A stretch of 64,000 bases of DNA from CAVYXZ01 sp965223835 (GTDB lineage: Bacteria > Chloroflexota > Anaerolineae > Aggregatilineales > Phototrophicaceae): the NCBI GenBank assembly GCA_965223835.1, contig CBDCXQ010000001.1, positions 5,642,001 through 5,706,000 of the forward strand, in the 5' to 3' direction. The position numbers and the translations under genes are program-made. Positions 8,910-17,938 of this stretch are shown one piece after another. Numbering within the stretch: the first letter of the stretch is position 1; the number at the start of each line of letters is the position of its first letter. The notes beneath the pieces were generated by a model. That model ran no database searches, was not told where the DNA came from, and was given only the letters and a program-made list of their open reading frames with translations.

Positions 8910-10049
8910 ATGAGTGAAAACAAGCCCTTAGCGAGTATTGAAACCTGTTTTGGAGAAATAGAAGACCCGCGAGTGGTTGGACGATGTAATTATCCACTCA
9001 TTGAAATCCTGATCATCGCCATCTGTGCTGTCCTCGCTGGAGCGGAAGGCTGGACAGATATGGAGACATTCGGCAAGCGCAAAGAAGCGTGGCTCAAGAA
9101 ATTTCTCAAATTAGAGAATGGGATACCCTCACACGATACCTTTGGCGATGGGTTTGCCATCATTGATGGTGAAGTTTTTCAACGGTGTTTCATTCGCTGG
9201 ATTGAAGGGGTATTCACGGTGACAGTGGGACAAGTGATTGCTATCGACGGCAAAACTGCCCGCCATAGCTACCAGCAAGGCGGGAAAAAAGGGGCAATCC
9301 ACATGGTACGGGCATGGGCAAGTGAGAATGGATTGACATTAGGACAGCGTAAAGTCGATGAAAAATCCAATGAGATTACTGCCATCCCGCAATTACTGGA
9401 TTTACTGAACGCGACCGGATGTATTGTGACAATAGATGCAATGGGATGCCAGAAGAAGATCGCGCAAAAAATCCGGGAGCGTAAAGCCGATTATGGGTTG
9501 AGCCTCAAGGAAAATCAGGGCAAGCTGTTTCAAGATGTCGTGGATTGGTTTGCTTATGCCGATCAGGTGAATTTTGCTGGCATGAACCACGATTATCACA
9601 AGACAGTTGACAAAGGACATGGACACATCGACATTCGTCATGCCTGGGCAATTGCTGACCCCGTCGCCTTTGAACACCTCCGATATTATGATGGTTGGAC
9701 TGATCTACACTCCATCGTGCGGGTACATCGTGAACGCCGTATCGGCAATAAAGTTGAGCAAGAAACCTCATATTACATCAGCAGTTTAGCCGCCCATGCC
9801 CAACAACTCCTCCACGCCACACGCACCCATTGGGCAATTGAGAATAGCTTGCATTGGATATTGGATGTCACGTTTCGAGAGGATGGCTCGCGCATTCGAC
9901 ATCAAAATGCCCCTCAGAACATGGCGGTTTTGCGCGATATAGCACTCAATATTCTCAAGCAAGACCCTTCAAAAGGCAGTCTTAAGCAAAAACGCTATCG
10001 AGCTACGCTTGACGATCCCTTTTTGTTGCAATTACTCTTACAACTTTGA
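8910..10049 (+). CDS. ISAs1-family transposase
   Basis: The protein has 379 aa from ATG 8910, which has AAAGGAAG nine bases upstream; a GTG at 8883 in frame is less likely. The N-terminal region (EIEDPRVVGRCNYPLIEIL) is the DDE_Tnp_1-associated domain typical of ISAs1. The DDE catalytic triad is visible as D in VIAIDGKTAR, D in IVTIDAMGCQ and E in WAIENSLHW. The C-terminus has QNMAVLRDIALNIL as in other family members. Length is normal for the family and the frame is unbroken. It mobilises the surrounding element. Confidence 0.96.
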   Translation: MSENKPLASIETCFGEIEDPRVVGRCNYPLIEILIIAICAVLAGAEGWTDMETFGKRKEAWLKKFLKLENGIPSHDTFGDGFAIIDGEVFQRCFIRWIEGVFTVTVGQVIAIDGKTARHSYQQGGKKGAIHMVRAWASENGLTLGQRKVDEKSNEITAIPQLLDLLNATGCIVTIDAMGCQKKIAQKIRERKADYGLSLKENQGKLFQDVVDWFAYADQVNFAGMNHDYHKTVDKGHGHIDIRHAWAIADPVAFEHLRYYDGWTDLHSIVRVHRERRIGNKVEQETSYYISSLAAHAQQLLHATRTHWAIENSLHWILDVTFREDGSRIRHQNAPQNMAVLRDIALNILKQDPSKGSLKQKRYRATLDDPFLLQLLLQL

Positions 10050-10062
10050 AGCGATTGCCCTG
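10045..10062 (-). repeat. Right terminal inverted repeat of the ISAs1 element
   Basis: It is the exact complement of the left 18-bp end and overlaps the last codon and stop of the transposase gene. Immediately outside, TGATCAGGGCATTG forms with the repeat an imperfect palindrome centred on TGATCA. Confidence 0.88.
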
Positions 10063-10079
10063 ATCAGGGCATTGTGACA

Positions 10080-11285
10080 TCATCCTTCCTGCTCAGACAA
10101 TTTCGCAAACAGGGCAACTATACCCGCTAAAATACTCAAAATCGCCCCCATATTGAGCAGTGGTAGGATACCGATCACGCCACCCAAAATACCGGCGGCA
10201 CTCACGCTGATAAGTTCCAACGCGGCCCCCAAGGTGCCCAAAGTACCGTAAACGCGGCCCCGATAGGCATCAGGAATGTTGCTTTGCAGCAAGGTTTGTA
10301 ACCCGGCACGGGAGCCAACCGTTGGCAAGCCCAGCAGAAAATGCAACCCAATCGCCAGACCAATAACCGGTATGTTAAAAACGATGAGCAGCAGCAGACC
10401 GGCCACGACCGAACTTGCCCCCAATAGCAACGCGGGCCGCAGTTTATCTCTCCACTGTCCAATCACCAACCCGCTTAACACACCGCCCAATCCCTGAGCA
10501 GTCAGCATCCAGCCCAAAACCTGGGCATCACCGCGCAAAATATCGTTGACAAACGGCGCGAACAGCGGATCAAGCATGGTGCCGCCAAAGGTCATTAGAC
10601 CGGTGACGACAAACAGCGCCACAATCACCGCATTGCTACGTGCATAGCGCATCCCGTCACGCCATGACGCCCATAAATCAGTTCCTGCTGCCCGATCTGC
10701 GGCAACCGGATTATCTTCTCTGGAAGCGGTAATCCCCGCAATCAGCAACGCGGCGATCAAGTATGAAATAAGGTCAAAGAGGAGCACACTGCTGATGCCA
10801 AACACTGCCAGCAACATACCCCCCAGCGCCGGGCCGATCAGACGGGCCACGGTGTTGTTCAGGCCATTGAGCGTATTCGCCGTGAGGAGTTGGTCTTCCC
10901 GAACCAATGTCGGCAGCAGTGCGTTCTCGGCTGGATCAAAAAAGGTTGAAAGCGTCGTCTCGAAAAATACTGCGATATAGATCACACTGGAAAAGGCAGC
11001 AGCAGGTATGCCGAGCAAGATCAATAGAATAGTAGCGCGGACAATATTCGCCACAACCATGATGTGTTTGCGATTCCAGCGGTCTACAACCACTCCGACC
11101 AGGGAGCCAAACAATAGACGAGGCACAATCGCTGCCAGAATCATACCGCTGGTCGCCAGAGTGGAACCGGTTTGTTGATAAATGTAGAATGTTAGCGCCG
11201 TTGAAAGCACGCGATCGCCAGTGAGCGACACCAGCCCGGCCGCCCATAACCGGGCGAAATTGCCTTGCCGTAATACAGTTAACAT
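10080..11285 (-). CDS. MFS transporter (drug-efflux-like, DHA3 type)
   Basis: The 401-aa protein has about 12 hydrophobic segments. The motif-A-like loop GVVVDRWNRKHIM lies between segments 2 and 3, as in DHA3 members such as macrolide exporters. It probably exports small amphipathic compounds with proton exchange; the substrate is not predictable. The gene starts 11 bases after the stop of an ECF-like sigma factor gene and shares its operon, so the sigma factor and this pump may belong to one response. Its stop is only 18 bases from the right end of the ISAs1 element. Confidence 0.88.
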   Translation of the reverse strand: MLTVLRQGNFARLWAAGLVSLTGDRVLSTALTFYIYQQTGSTLATSGMILAAIVPRLLFGSLVGVVVDRWNRKHIMVVANIVRATILLILLGIPAAAFSSVIYIAVFFETTLSTFFDPAENALLPTLVREDQLLTANTLNGLNNTVARLIGPALGGMLLAVFGISSVLLFDLISYLIAALLIAGITASREDNPVAADRAAGTDLWASWRDGMRYARSNAVIVALFVVTGLMTFGGTMLDPLFAPFVNDILRGDAQVLGWMLTAQGLGGVLSGLVIGQWRDKLRPALLLGASSVVAGLLLLIVFNIPVIGLAIGLHFLLGLPTVGSRAGLQTLLQSNIPDAYRGRVYGTLGTLGAALELISVSAAGILGGVIGILPLLNMGAILSILAGIVALFAKLSEQEG

Positions 11286-11296
11286 GATCTGGTCCG

Positions 11297-12472
11297 TTAG
11301 CGTTTTGGGACCGGACTCACAGCTAACACCCTGAAATCATCGATAGCGGAGATGACTTCGAGGGCGGCGTGATGCGTGATCGATTGAAACGTGGTTGCGA
11401 TGGCGGCGCGGCCATCCAGCGTAATCCCGACTTGGGGCAGCGTGTGGAGACGTGGATGATCCTGCCAGAATTGGCGCACAACCGGCAGGGCCAATACCAT
11501 TCCAGTTAGGGAAACTGAACAGATATCGCCACAGGCAGCGCATTCCACAATCAGTCGGTGCTGATTATCGTGTTCTGTCACTCGACGCTGAAGCGGATTT
11601 GGCTGACCACAATGCGTGCAATCAACCACTTGGTCGGCGATGCCCTGCCGATAATAAGTATGAGTCCAATCAGCAATACGCTTCCAGGCGATTTTATAAC
11701 GTTTGACCGGCGCGAGCAGTTGTCTGAAGTGACGGTTTGCCAGCGATGTATCGGCATGATTAGCAGCATTTTTTTGGCTGCACACTGGACACCGGAACGA
11801 AAGATCGCCAGCGGGTCGGTCATAGCGGGCTTCCATCCGCTGGCGGCCACAGGTGGGGCACCAGATGTGCGTTGGCTCCCAACCGATTGCTGCCCAATCA
11901 CACCAGCCATAGTCCACGATCTGCTCGGCGAACTCGGTCATAAGCAGCTTTTTAAGCTGTGCTCTGCCGCGACTGAGCCGCATCGCCACGACTTCAATAC
12001 TCAGTTGCAAATGGTCAGCGATTTCGGCGTGTGAGCGTCCGTAGACTTGCCCCTCAATCAGGATGCTGCGGGTGTCGGGCGGCAACAGCCCCAGTGCCTT
12101 ATCGAGGAGTGTAACTAACTCCGCGCGTTCAAAGTGCTGCTCCCAATCAGCGTCAGCCTGAAGCCAATCGGCAGGTGCAATTTCACAGTCATGAGCAGTG
12201 TCGTATAACGCGGTTAACATCGTTTTGTCCGGCGCGTGCTTGCGTAGCCAGCGGCGGCATACATTGCGGGCGATGGCCGAGAGCCAGGGGGCTAAGCCAC
12301 TGACATCATAAAGTTTGTGCCGAATCCGCCAGGCTTCCAGCAACGTCGCGGCGGCCAGATCTTCGGCAACAGCAGCATCGCCCGTGAGTGCGGTACACAG
12401 GCGAATCAGTCGAGCTTGCTCAGCGACCATGGCGGTGCCGAGGTCCGGTATAGAGTTAGATGTTGGTGGCAT
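11297..12472 (-). CDS. ECF-like RNA polymerase sigma factor with C-terminal zinc ribbons
   Basis: The protein has 391 aa, about twice the ECF norm. Region 2 is near residues 15-80 (TGDAAVAEDLAAATLLEAWR, then WLSAIARNVCRRWLR). Region 4 is near 130-190 (LLPPDTRSILIEGQVYGRSH, AEIADHLQLSIEVVAMRLSR). The C-terminal half holds at least two Cys4 sites: CPTCG...CPVCS and CTHCG...CAACG, both zinc-ribbon-like. The fused C-terminal part could sense redox or zinc, or replace an anti-sigma factor; that is inference. No separate anti-sigma gene is nearby. The MFS pump follows after 11 bases. Confidence 0.88.
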   Translation of the reverse strand: MPPTSNSIPDLGTAMVAEQARLIRLCTALTGDAAVAEDLAAATLLEAWRIRHKLYDVSGLAPWLSAIARNVCRRWLRKHAPDKTMLTALYDTAHDCEIAPADWLQADADWEQHFERAELVTLLDKALGLLPPDTRSILIEGQVYGRSHAEIADHLQLSIEVVAMRLSRGRAQLKKLLMTEFAEQIVDYGWCDWAAIGWEPTHIWCPTCGRQRMEARYDRPAGDLSFRCPVCSQKNAANHADTSLANRHFRQLLAPVKRYKIAWKRIADWTHTYYRQGIADQVVDCTHCGQPNPLQRRVTEHDNQHRLIVECAACGDICSVSLTGMVLALPVVRQFWQDHPRLHTLPQVGITLDGRAAIATTFQSITHHAALEVISAIDDFRVLAVSPVPKR

Positions 12473-12568
12473 TGCAAATTCCCTGGTAGTGATGGCATCA
12501 CTACCTTATCGTCGGCATGTCGCCAAACCTAACCGAGTTTTTGAATCTTGTCTATCGAATTGAGTACA

Positions 12569-12853
12569 TTACGGCAGTTTATCCGACTTATCAGCGCTGT
12601 TTTGCTGGCGAATAGCCTGCTCCCAGGGTTTTTTGGCGGCACCCGAATAGCCCATTTCGCGCATCCGTTCCGTTTCCAGCTTTTCGAGCTGGTCCGCGAC
12701 TTTGCCATAATCATCTTCCGGGATTTTGCGGTCAACATTGCTGGCATCGCGATAGACATAACCGGCACCGCCACACCAGTCGCAATCGCTCACCGCATCG
12801 AATTCTTCAAACCAGCCATAGCCATCACAGGACACACAGCGCACGATTTGCAT
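12569..12853 (-). CDS. Small DnaJ-type zinc-finger protein
   Basis: The protein has 94 aa from ATG 12853. GGAGG stands eight bases upstream, which fixes this start over longer readings. Two CxxC pairs (C6/C9 and C24/C27) form CVSCDGYGWF and CDWCGGAGYVY, which resemble half of the DnaJ cysteine-rich region. The rest is charged and helical (KVADQLEKLETERMREMGY). It begins four bases after the transpeptidase stop, so the two are translated together. It may help fold or assemble a partner, but no function is established. Confidence 0.8.
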   Translation of the reverse strand: MQIVRCVSCDGYGWFEEFDAVSDCDWCGGAGYVYRDASNVDRKIPEDDYGKVADQLEKLETERMREMGYSGAAKKPWEQAIRQQNSADKSDKLP

Positions 12854-12857
12854 GAGT

Positions 12858-15074
12858 CTAACCTCCGGTTGCGCCTTCGGGAATTTCCAGTGGCACATAC
12901 TCATTTTCGAACCACCAGTCAGGATAGCTCGTCCAAACGTAATCGCCAAAGCGACCGGGAAACGTCGTCGTCATATAATAATCGGTGATGCGGCGCACAA
13001 TCGGCGCGGCGACATCGGCTCCTTCCCGACTCCGTTCAGCGACCACCGCGACGGCAATCTGGGGATCGTCCTCTGGCGCGTAGGCGACAAACCACGCATG
13101 CGGAAAACTATCAGTCTGGGCGGTGCCGGTCTTGCCACAGGCGATGTAGGGCGTGTTGGCGAAGGGAAATGCGGCGGTCCCCAAATCCTCATCAGTGGTG
13201 ACAGCGCACATTCCCGCCCGCACGATGTCGATCACTTCCTGACTCAGATCAGCTTCACGCATCACTTCCGGCTGATTTTCCAAAACAACATTGGTGTTAT
13301 CGGCACCACCGACGCGCTGTACCAGGTAAGGTCGATAGACGGTACCCCCATTAGCGATTGCAGCCGTGACGACGGCCATTTGCAAGGGCGACACCTTGAC
13401 ATTGCCCTGACCAATGGCGTTATTAATTGCTTCGGAAACGGCGGTGGGGATGGGCAGTTGCCCGGCGGCTTCCGGGCCATAGTAATTAATCCCATATGGT
13501 TCGCCCAGACCTAACCGCTGGGAATAATCAGTCAGTACATTGGGGCCAACACTATACAACTTCGCCCCCATCTCGTAAAAGAATGGGTCGCACGAAGACG
13601 TCAGCGCCTGCGCAATCGTCACGGGTCCAGTGGCGTCAAGGCCATCGGTCAAGCGCCAATCCACCCGCTGAAAACCGACATCATCGCCAAACGGCGCACC
13701 ATCCCAGGTCAAAGTACAGTCGAATATTGCATTCGGCTCGATCATCGCCTCAGCCGCCGCGGCGGCAGTCGTGACGATTTTATAAACCGAGCCAGGGGAA
13801 TATTGCTCTTGAGTCACGCGATTGCGCAGCGGTACGCGGGTGTCGCCCACCATATCCGCGATTCGGGTGCCAGCGGCAATCAGCGTACAACATTGGGTAT
13901 CAGGGTTGAAGACATCGGGTTCGAACAATGGATAACTTGCCATTGCCAGAATTTCACCAGTGTCCACATCCAGCACGACCGCGGCTGCCCCGGTAGAGAT
14001 GCTGCGGTTGCCCCAGTTGCCTTCGGCATAGTTATAGGCGTCGGCCAGCGCCTGCGCGACCTCGGCTTGTAGCTCACGGTCAATCGTCAATGTAACCGGC
14101 ACCGGCGCAGTGCCCGCTGATTCACCCAGTTCCCGCGTGACGATGCCGCCCGATTCGACGATCTGTAAACGGCGCGTCGGCTGCCCGGCCAGTTCACGTT
14201 CAAACGTCAGTTCGATGCCATTACGCCCGATCAATTCACCACCCTGATAGCCCTGCGCTTGCCAGGTCGCCAGTTGATCTTCGGGAATCTGACCGATGTA
14301 GCCCGCGACATGCGACACGGCATTGCCGCGATAATACTTGCGCGTTTCGCGCTCCAGCGTGCGAATGGCACAAAACTCGTTGAGTTCCGGGAAGCGTAGA
14401 TCAAACACTTCTTGATTCACTTCGCCAACATAAAAGACTATTTCGTTGTCATACTGTTCAATGAAATCGACCAGATCCTGCCGTTGCCGCCGCAGGAGTT
14501 CAGCCAAAAGATCAAGACAGGCCACCTGGTTGGCAATGGATTGCCGCTGCAAAAATAGCGAGACCACGCTGCCGTTCTGTTCTACCACTGGCAAGCCATT
14601 ACGATCATATATATTGGCACGCGGTTCGGGGACGCCCAACAGCCGCAGTTCCGATGAATTGGTCAGGCCGTCGAAGATGTCCATTGCCGACCACGCCACC
14701 AGCCAGCCGCCAGTACCCTGCACAAACCGCATGATGCGTCCAGGATCGTCAATGGTGCCAAATATCCGCGATTCAATTTGCAAATCATAGGTCACGGCGG
14801 CAGAGGTACCCTGAAAGGTCGTGTCATGAATCGTGAAGGTGAGATCATCCAGGCCGAGAGTCGTATCAGCAGTCTGATAGATGGTCTCGAACACTGGGAA
14901 GGGTGTCAGGGCGCGGCTCCGTTCACTGACCTGATTGTAAAGGCCATCGTAATTGCCCAATTTCCAGTTTTCCAGAAAGCTGCTCAGGATCGCATCAGGG
15001 GCCGGTTGCGCTATCACGGGCAACGATATGAACAGCAGTAACAGGCTGCCAACCAACGTTAAACGAATTCGCAT
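12858..15074 (-). CDS. Penicillin-binding protein, PBP2/MrdA-like transpeptidase
   Basis: The protein has 738 aa. Residues 1-22 are a signal or anchor segment, and ~25-135 form an NTF2-like (MecA_N type) domain. Residues ~150-320 are the dimerisation/linker region with GYIGQIPEDQL and GRNGIELTFERELAG. The transpeptidase domain follows, with S429-VYK432 as catalytic SxxK, S494-C495-D496 (SxD as in MrdA proteins) and K648-TG. It cross-links peptidoglycan on the outer face of the membrane. The NTF2-like domain plus the SCD motif mix features of class B PBP3/PBP2a and PBP2. It heads a two-gene unit with the zinc-finger protein. Confidence 0.92.
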   Translation of the reverse strand: MRIRLTLVGSLLLLFISLPVIAQPAPDAILSSFLENWKLGNYDGLYNQVSERSRALTPFPVFETIYQTADTTLGLDDLTFTIHDTTFQGTSAAVTYDLQIESRIFGTIDDPGRIMRFVQGTGGWLVAWSAMDIFDGLTNSSELRLLGVPEPRANIYDRNGLPVVEQNGSVVSLFLQRQSIANQVACLDLLAELLRRQRQDLVDFIEQYDNEIVFYVGEVNQEVFDLRFPELNEFCAIRTLERETRKYYRGNAVSHVAGYIGQIPEDQLATWQAQGYQGGELIGRNGIELTFERELAGQPTRRLQIVESGGIVTRELGESAGTAPVPVTLTIDRELQAEVAQALADAYNYAEGNWGNRSISTGAAAVVLDVDTGEILAMASYPLFEPDVFNPDTQCCTLIAAGTRIADMVGDTRVPLRNRVTQEQYSPGSVYKIVTTAAAAAEAMIEPNAIFDCTLTWDGAPFGDDVGFQRVDWRLTDGLDATGPVTIAQALTSSCDPFFYEMGAKLYSVGPNVLTDYSQRLGLGEPYGINYYGPEAAGQLPIPTAVSEAINNAIGQGNVKVSPLQMAVVTAAIANGGTVYRPYLVQRVGGADNTNVVLENQPEVMREADLSQEVIDIVRAGMCAVTTDEDLGTAAFPFANTPYIACGKTGTAQTDSFPHAWFVAYAPEDDPQIAVAVVAERSREGADVAAPIVRRITDYYMTTTFPGRFGDYVWTSYPDWWFENEYVPLEIPEGATGG

Positions 15075-15200
15075 AAGCCTCGTGTTATCTTAGGTTTACA
15101 ATTGGGCGGTTACTATAGCATTGGCGCAGCAATGGTGTCCAGTACGCCTGGCCTACGGCATAGAAACCGACGGATTAACCTGATCCACGTAATAGGCTAC

Positions 15201-15929
15201 TTACGAATGGGCCTCGTTATAGATCACAGGCATTTGCCCCTGCCATTGGTTCCACGTGTCATCATGAGTAATCAGTTCAGCCATGAAGTGACCGACATTG
15301 ATGCGACTAGTTGTACCCGCATCAAATATTGCGCTTCTGGTCGGTGAAACGTATACTGTGTACTCGGTTACTTCACCTGCATCAATCAAACTGTCGGGAC
15401 GAACTACCGCCCACTCGATCACGCCGTCGTTTTGGCCGATCGCGGTACGCAGATAATCCGCCGCCTGCTCGTTGTCCACGACCGGCGGTAACAGCAGACG
15501 GAGCAACCCGATAACTACCTGTTGGGCAAACGAAATCGGTTCTGAAAGATCATGGTTGCGATTGCCAGCGGTGTTCATAAGCACAAACTTGACGGGATGA
15601 TCCGGTTGATTGGCTTTAATCGCCTGGCATAGTCGTCGCGTAGCATCAGTCACGAGCCACCGGGGCTGACCATAGATTCCCTTAAAACTCATGTTATGTC
15701 CCAAACATGAAGCCACAGCATCACAGCCGCCGACATGCTGGGCTAGTTCTGTGTCGCTGAGATCAAGAACGCTGGCCTGAATAACTGAAATATTGGGGTG
15801 GCTTACAATAGCTTCGGGTAGTCTAGCGGCAGATCGTACAATGACCCGGACGTTCTGGTCGCGATCTAGCAACTGCTGTACCAGCAACCGACCGGTTGCG
15901 CCAGTTGCGCCAAAGACGAGTGTCGTCAT
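15201..15929 (-). CDS. NAD(P)-binding atypical short-chain dehydrogenase
   Basis: The protein has 242 aa. The Rossmann motif GATGATGRLL is at residues 8-17 and suits atypical (NmrA/HSCARG-like) SDR proteins. A conserved VRS segment after strand 2 suggests NADPH preference. The catalytic Tyr-x-x-x-Lys of classical SDRs is not obvious, so it may act as a sensor or reductase of unknown substrate. GGAG stands close upstream of the ATG. It is apparently monocistronic. Confidence 0.85.
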   Translation of the reverse strand: MTTLVFGATGATGRLLVQQLLDRDQNVRVIVRSAARLPEAIVSHPNISVIQASVLDLSDTELAQHVGGCDAVASCLGHNMSFKGIYGQPRWLVTDATRRLCQAIKANQPDHPVKFVLMNTAGNRNHDLSEPISFAQQVVIGLLRLLLPPVVDNEQAADYLRTAIGQNDGVIEWAVVRPDSLIDAGEVTEYTVYVSPTRSAIFDAGTTSRINVGHFMAELITHDDTWNQWQGQMPVIYNEAHS

Positions 15930-16141
15930 CTCTTACTCCTTATAGAAGGGTCTGCATTCGCACAACTAACCTCTGGTGAAAGTAATTGCTTCCGAAAGTT
16001 GAAGATACCACCCGTCACCATGGAAATCAAAGTTGAGATATGATTCCACAAATTGGACCATATATGCGTCACCATCGAATGTCCGTTCCTTCCAGATCGT
16101 AAAGACTCATAAATTGTCCTCACATACACGCCGCCTCCAAG

Positions 16142-16169
16142 TTGACCTTAACCTGCATATCACTATAAT
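16142..16169 (+). promoter_or_regulatory. Promoter for the secreted metzincin operon
   Basis: TTGACC (16142-16147) and TATAAT (16164-16169) are separated by 16 bases. The ATG of the downstream gene is 54 bases from the -10. The rest of the 293-base gap (15930-16222) holds no gene I can support. Confidence 0.65.
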
Positions 16170-16222
16170 GAAAGATGTAAGGTTACACCAATGGCAATTC
16201 CCATGTGTAGTTAGGTCCACCA

Positions 16223-17938
16223 ATGGGTGAAAAGGATAGTCAACAATCCAGGACCACCAAACAGCCCGCTACCAGGCAGCCCACTGACGACAACCATACA
16301 CTCACTGAATCCGTCATGCCAACCCTTGATCGAACAAAGGTTGGCGCGAAAGCACTTTCACCACAACAGGTCCTGCATCTGCAACGCACAATTGGCAATC
16401 AGGGTGTCAAACAGTTGCTGGCACAACGGCAGGCACTCCCCGGAGCCGATACCGCAACGGCTGAGTCGGCCCAACCCCTGGTGCGCCAGGGGTCCAGTGG
16501 GCAGGCCGTCACCAGTCTGCAAGAAAAACTCAACAATGCCGGGGCGACCGCGCCGCTGGAAGTCGATGGTGTTTTTGGCCCCATGACGCGGGCCGGTGTT
16601 ATAGCCTTCCAATCACAGAACGGGTTGACCGCTGACGGCATTGTCGGGCCATCAACCTGGGCGAAACTCAATGGGACATCGGGTTCGGATACGGCTGAGC
16701 AAGAAAATGCTACATCAGAAGGCGAAGCGGCCACCGAGGAGCACGCTACGGATGCACCTGCTGAAGAGCAGGCCACCGAAACCCCGGACAATCTGGAAGA
16801 ATTCCTGCAAAATCAGGTGATTACGCAGAGCGGTGAACGGTTCGACATCGTGTATATGCCCAGCGATGTGAGCGGCCCCGAAGCCCGCCCGGTGCTTGGC
16901 AGAGCGATCTTTGTCCTCAAGCTACATTTGACCTTCCTGAACGCGGACGACACGCCGGTGCAAGAGCCGGAATTATCCGCTGGCGGTGCGGACGCCCGCG
17001 ATCAAGTGTGGAGCGAAGAGGAACAGGATCAGTTCCGGCAAGATCTGGCAAGCAGCATTGAAACCGCCTGGAGCGGCCAACATCTTATCGAATGCAACTC
17101 GCCGGGATTTGAAGCGCTCAAAACCGGGGTTGAGATAGATGTCCAGTTTGTGGGCGATGCCTCCAGTGCGCATAATAAAATGACCGTTCATAAACGCGGC
17201 ACCGATGAAGAAGGCAATCCACAGGATCGATTCCGTTCCTTTGTCCAGGGTGATCGCTCTGAATTCGATTCGCGGGACCCCACCGAGACCGAAACCTTTA
17301 ATGTGTTCAAACTGAATCGCTTTACGGGTTCATTCGAACATGGCAAATCAGAAATCACGCCGGAGATGACCGGCCAACTTGACACCATCGCAGACGAAAT
17401 TAATGCGTTGCCGGAACCGGTCGGTGAGGATGGCACTCCCGGTCCGCATGAAGTTGAGGTCACAGGTCGGGCGACAGCTTCCGGGTCCGACAGTTTTAAT
17501 CAAGGTTTGTCGCAGGAACGCGCCGATAACGTCGTTACTTACCTGTCAACGAGGCTGGATTCAGCCAATTTGACGGCTAATGCTGAAGGGGAGGTCGGCC
17601 CCGGTGATAGCACCCGCTCTAATGAGGATCCGAAATATCGCCGGGCCGATATACGCGTTGATCCCTTTACCAGCGAACTCAATACGGCGGCGCATGAAGC
17701 CGGACACATGTTTGGCCTGGGCGATGAATATGTGGATATGGACGAGGATGTGCGCCGCTTGATTGGCGAGGCCGATTCACCGGCGGACCCCGACCTGTTA
17801 AACGACGAGTTTGCCGAGATCCCAGCCGGAAATACCGACAGCATTATGTCGATGGGTGATGTGGTTCACGAGGCCCATTATGCGCCCTTCGCGCTCAAGC
17901 TGGAACGCGCCACAAATCTGGAATGGACGATTCCCTGA
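16223..17938 (+). CDS. Peptidoglycan-binding / OmpA-like / metzincin protease protein
   Basis: The 571-aa multidomain protein has a polar N-terminus with LQRTIGNQGVKQLL at 53-66, a motif often seen in DUF4157-type proteins and cargo of extracellular contractile injection systems. A PG_binding_1 domain spans ~86-150 (GVFGPMTRAGVIAFQ, GIVGPSTWAKL). An acidic linker follows at ~155-190, then an unassigned domain (~195-325). An OmpA-like domain spans ~365-482 and ends in YRRADIRV. The zinc site is HEAGHMFGLGD (H491, E492, H495, D501), the metzincin pattern with Asp as last ligand, with a Met-turn SIMSMG at 541-546. No signal peptide is seen, so export by a non-Sec route is inferred. The next gene overlaps its stop. 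Confidence 0.8.
   Translation: MGEKDSQQSRTTKQPATRQPTDDNHTLTESVMPTLDRTKVGAKALSPQQVLHLQRTIGNQGVKQLLAQRQALPGADTATAESAQPLVRQGSSGQAVTSLQEKLNNAGATAPLEVDGVFGPMTRAGVIAFQSQNGLTADGIVGPSTWAKLNGTSGSDTAEQENATSEGEAATEEHATDAPAEEQATETPDNLEEFLQNQVITQSGERFDIVYMPSDVSGPEARPVLGRAIFVLKLHLTFLNADDTPVQEPELSAGGADARDQVWSEEEQDQFRQDLASSIETAWSGQHLIECNSPGFEALKTGVEIDVQFVGDASSAHNKMTVHKRGTDEEGNPQDRFRSFVQGDRSEFDSRDPTETETFNVFKLNRFTGSFEHGKSEITPEMTGQLDTIADEINALPEPVGEDGTPGPHEVEVTGRATASGSDSFNQGLSQERADNVVTYLSTRLDSANLTANAEGEVGPGDSTRSNEDPKYRRADIRVDPFTSELNTAAHEAGHMFGLGDEYVDMDEDVRRLIGEADSPADPDLLNDEFAEIPAGNTDSIMSMGDVVHEAHYAPFALKLERATNLEWTIP

Larger units (their letters stand above)
8818..10062 (+). mobile_element. ISAs1-family insertion sequence, complete
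   Basis: The element is 1245 bp and bounded by perfect 18-bp inverted repeats, CAGGGCAATCGCTTCAAA at 8818-8835 and its complement at 10045-10062. It carries one intact transposase gene. No clear 8-10 bp target duplication is seen: the left flank ends AATCACA and the right flank starts ATCAGGG. It lies between the MoxR terminator and the MFS gene and interrupts no recognisable gene. The intact ends and intact transposase suggest a recent, possibly active copy. Confidence 0.92.

Noticed and set aside
8810..10070. Target site duplication around the ISAs1 element
   Set aside because: Flanks (AATCACA left, ATCAGGG right) share only ATCA out of register; not accepted as a duplication.
15926..16129. 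67-codon minus-strand frame overlapping the SDR start by four bases
   Set aside because: No family, no ribosome site, irregular composition; lies in a promoter-type gap. Chance is more likely.
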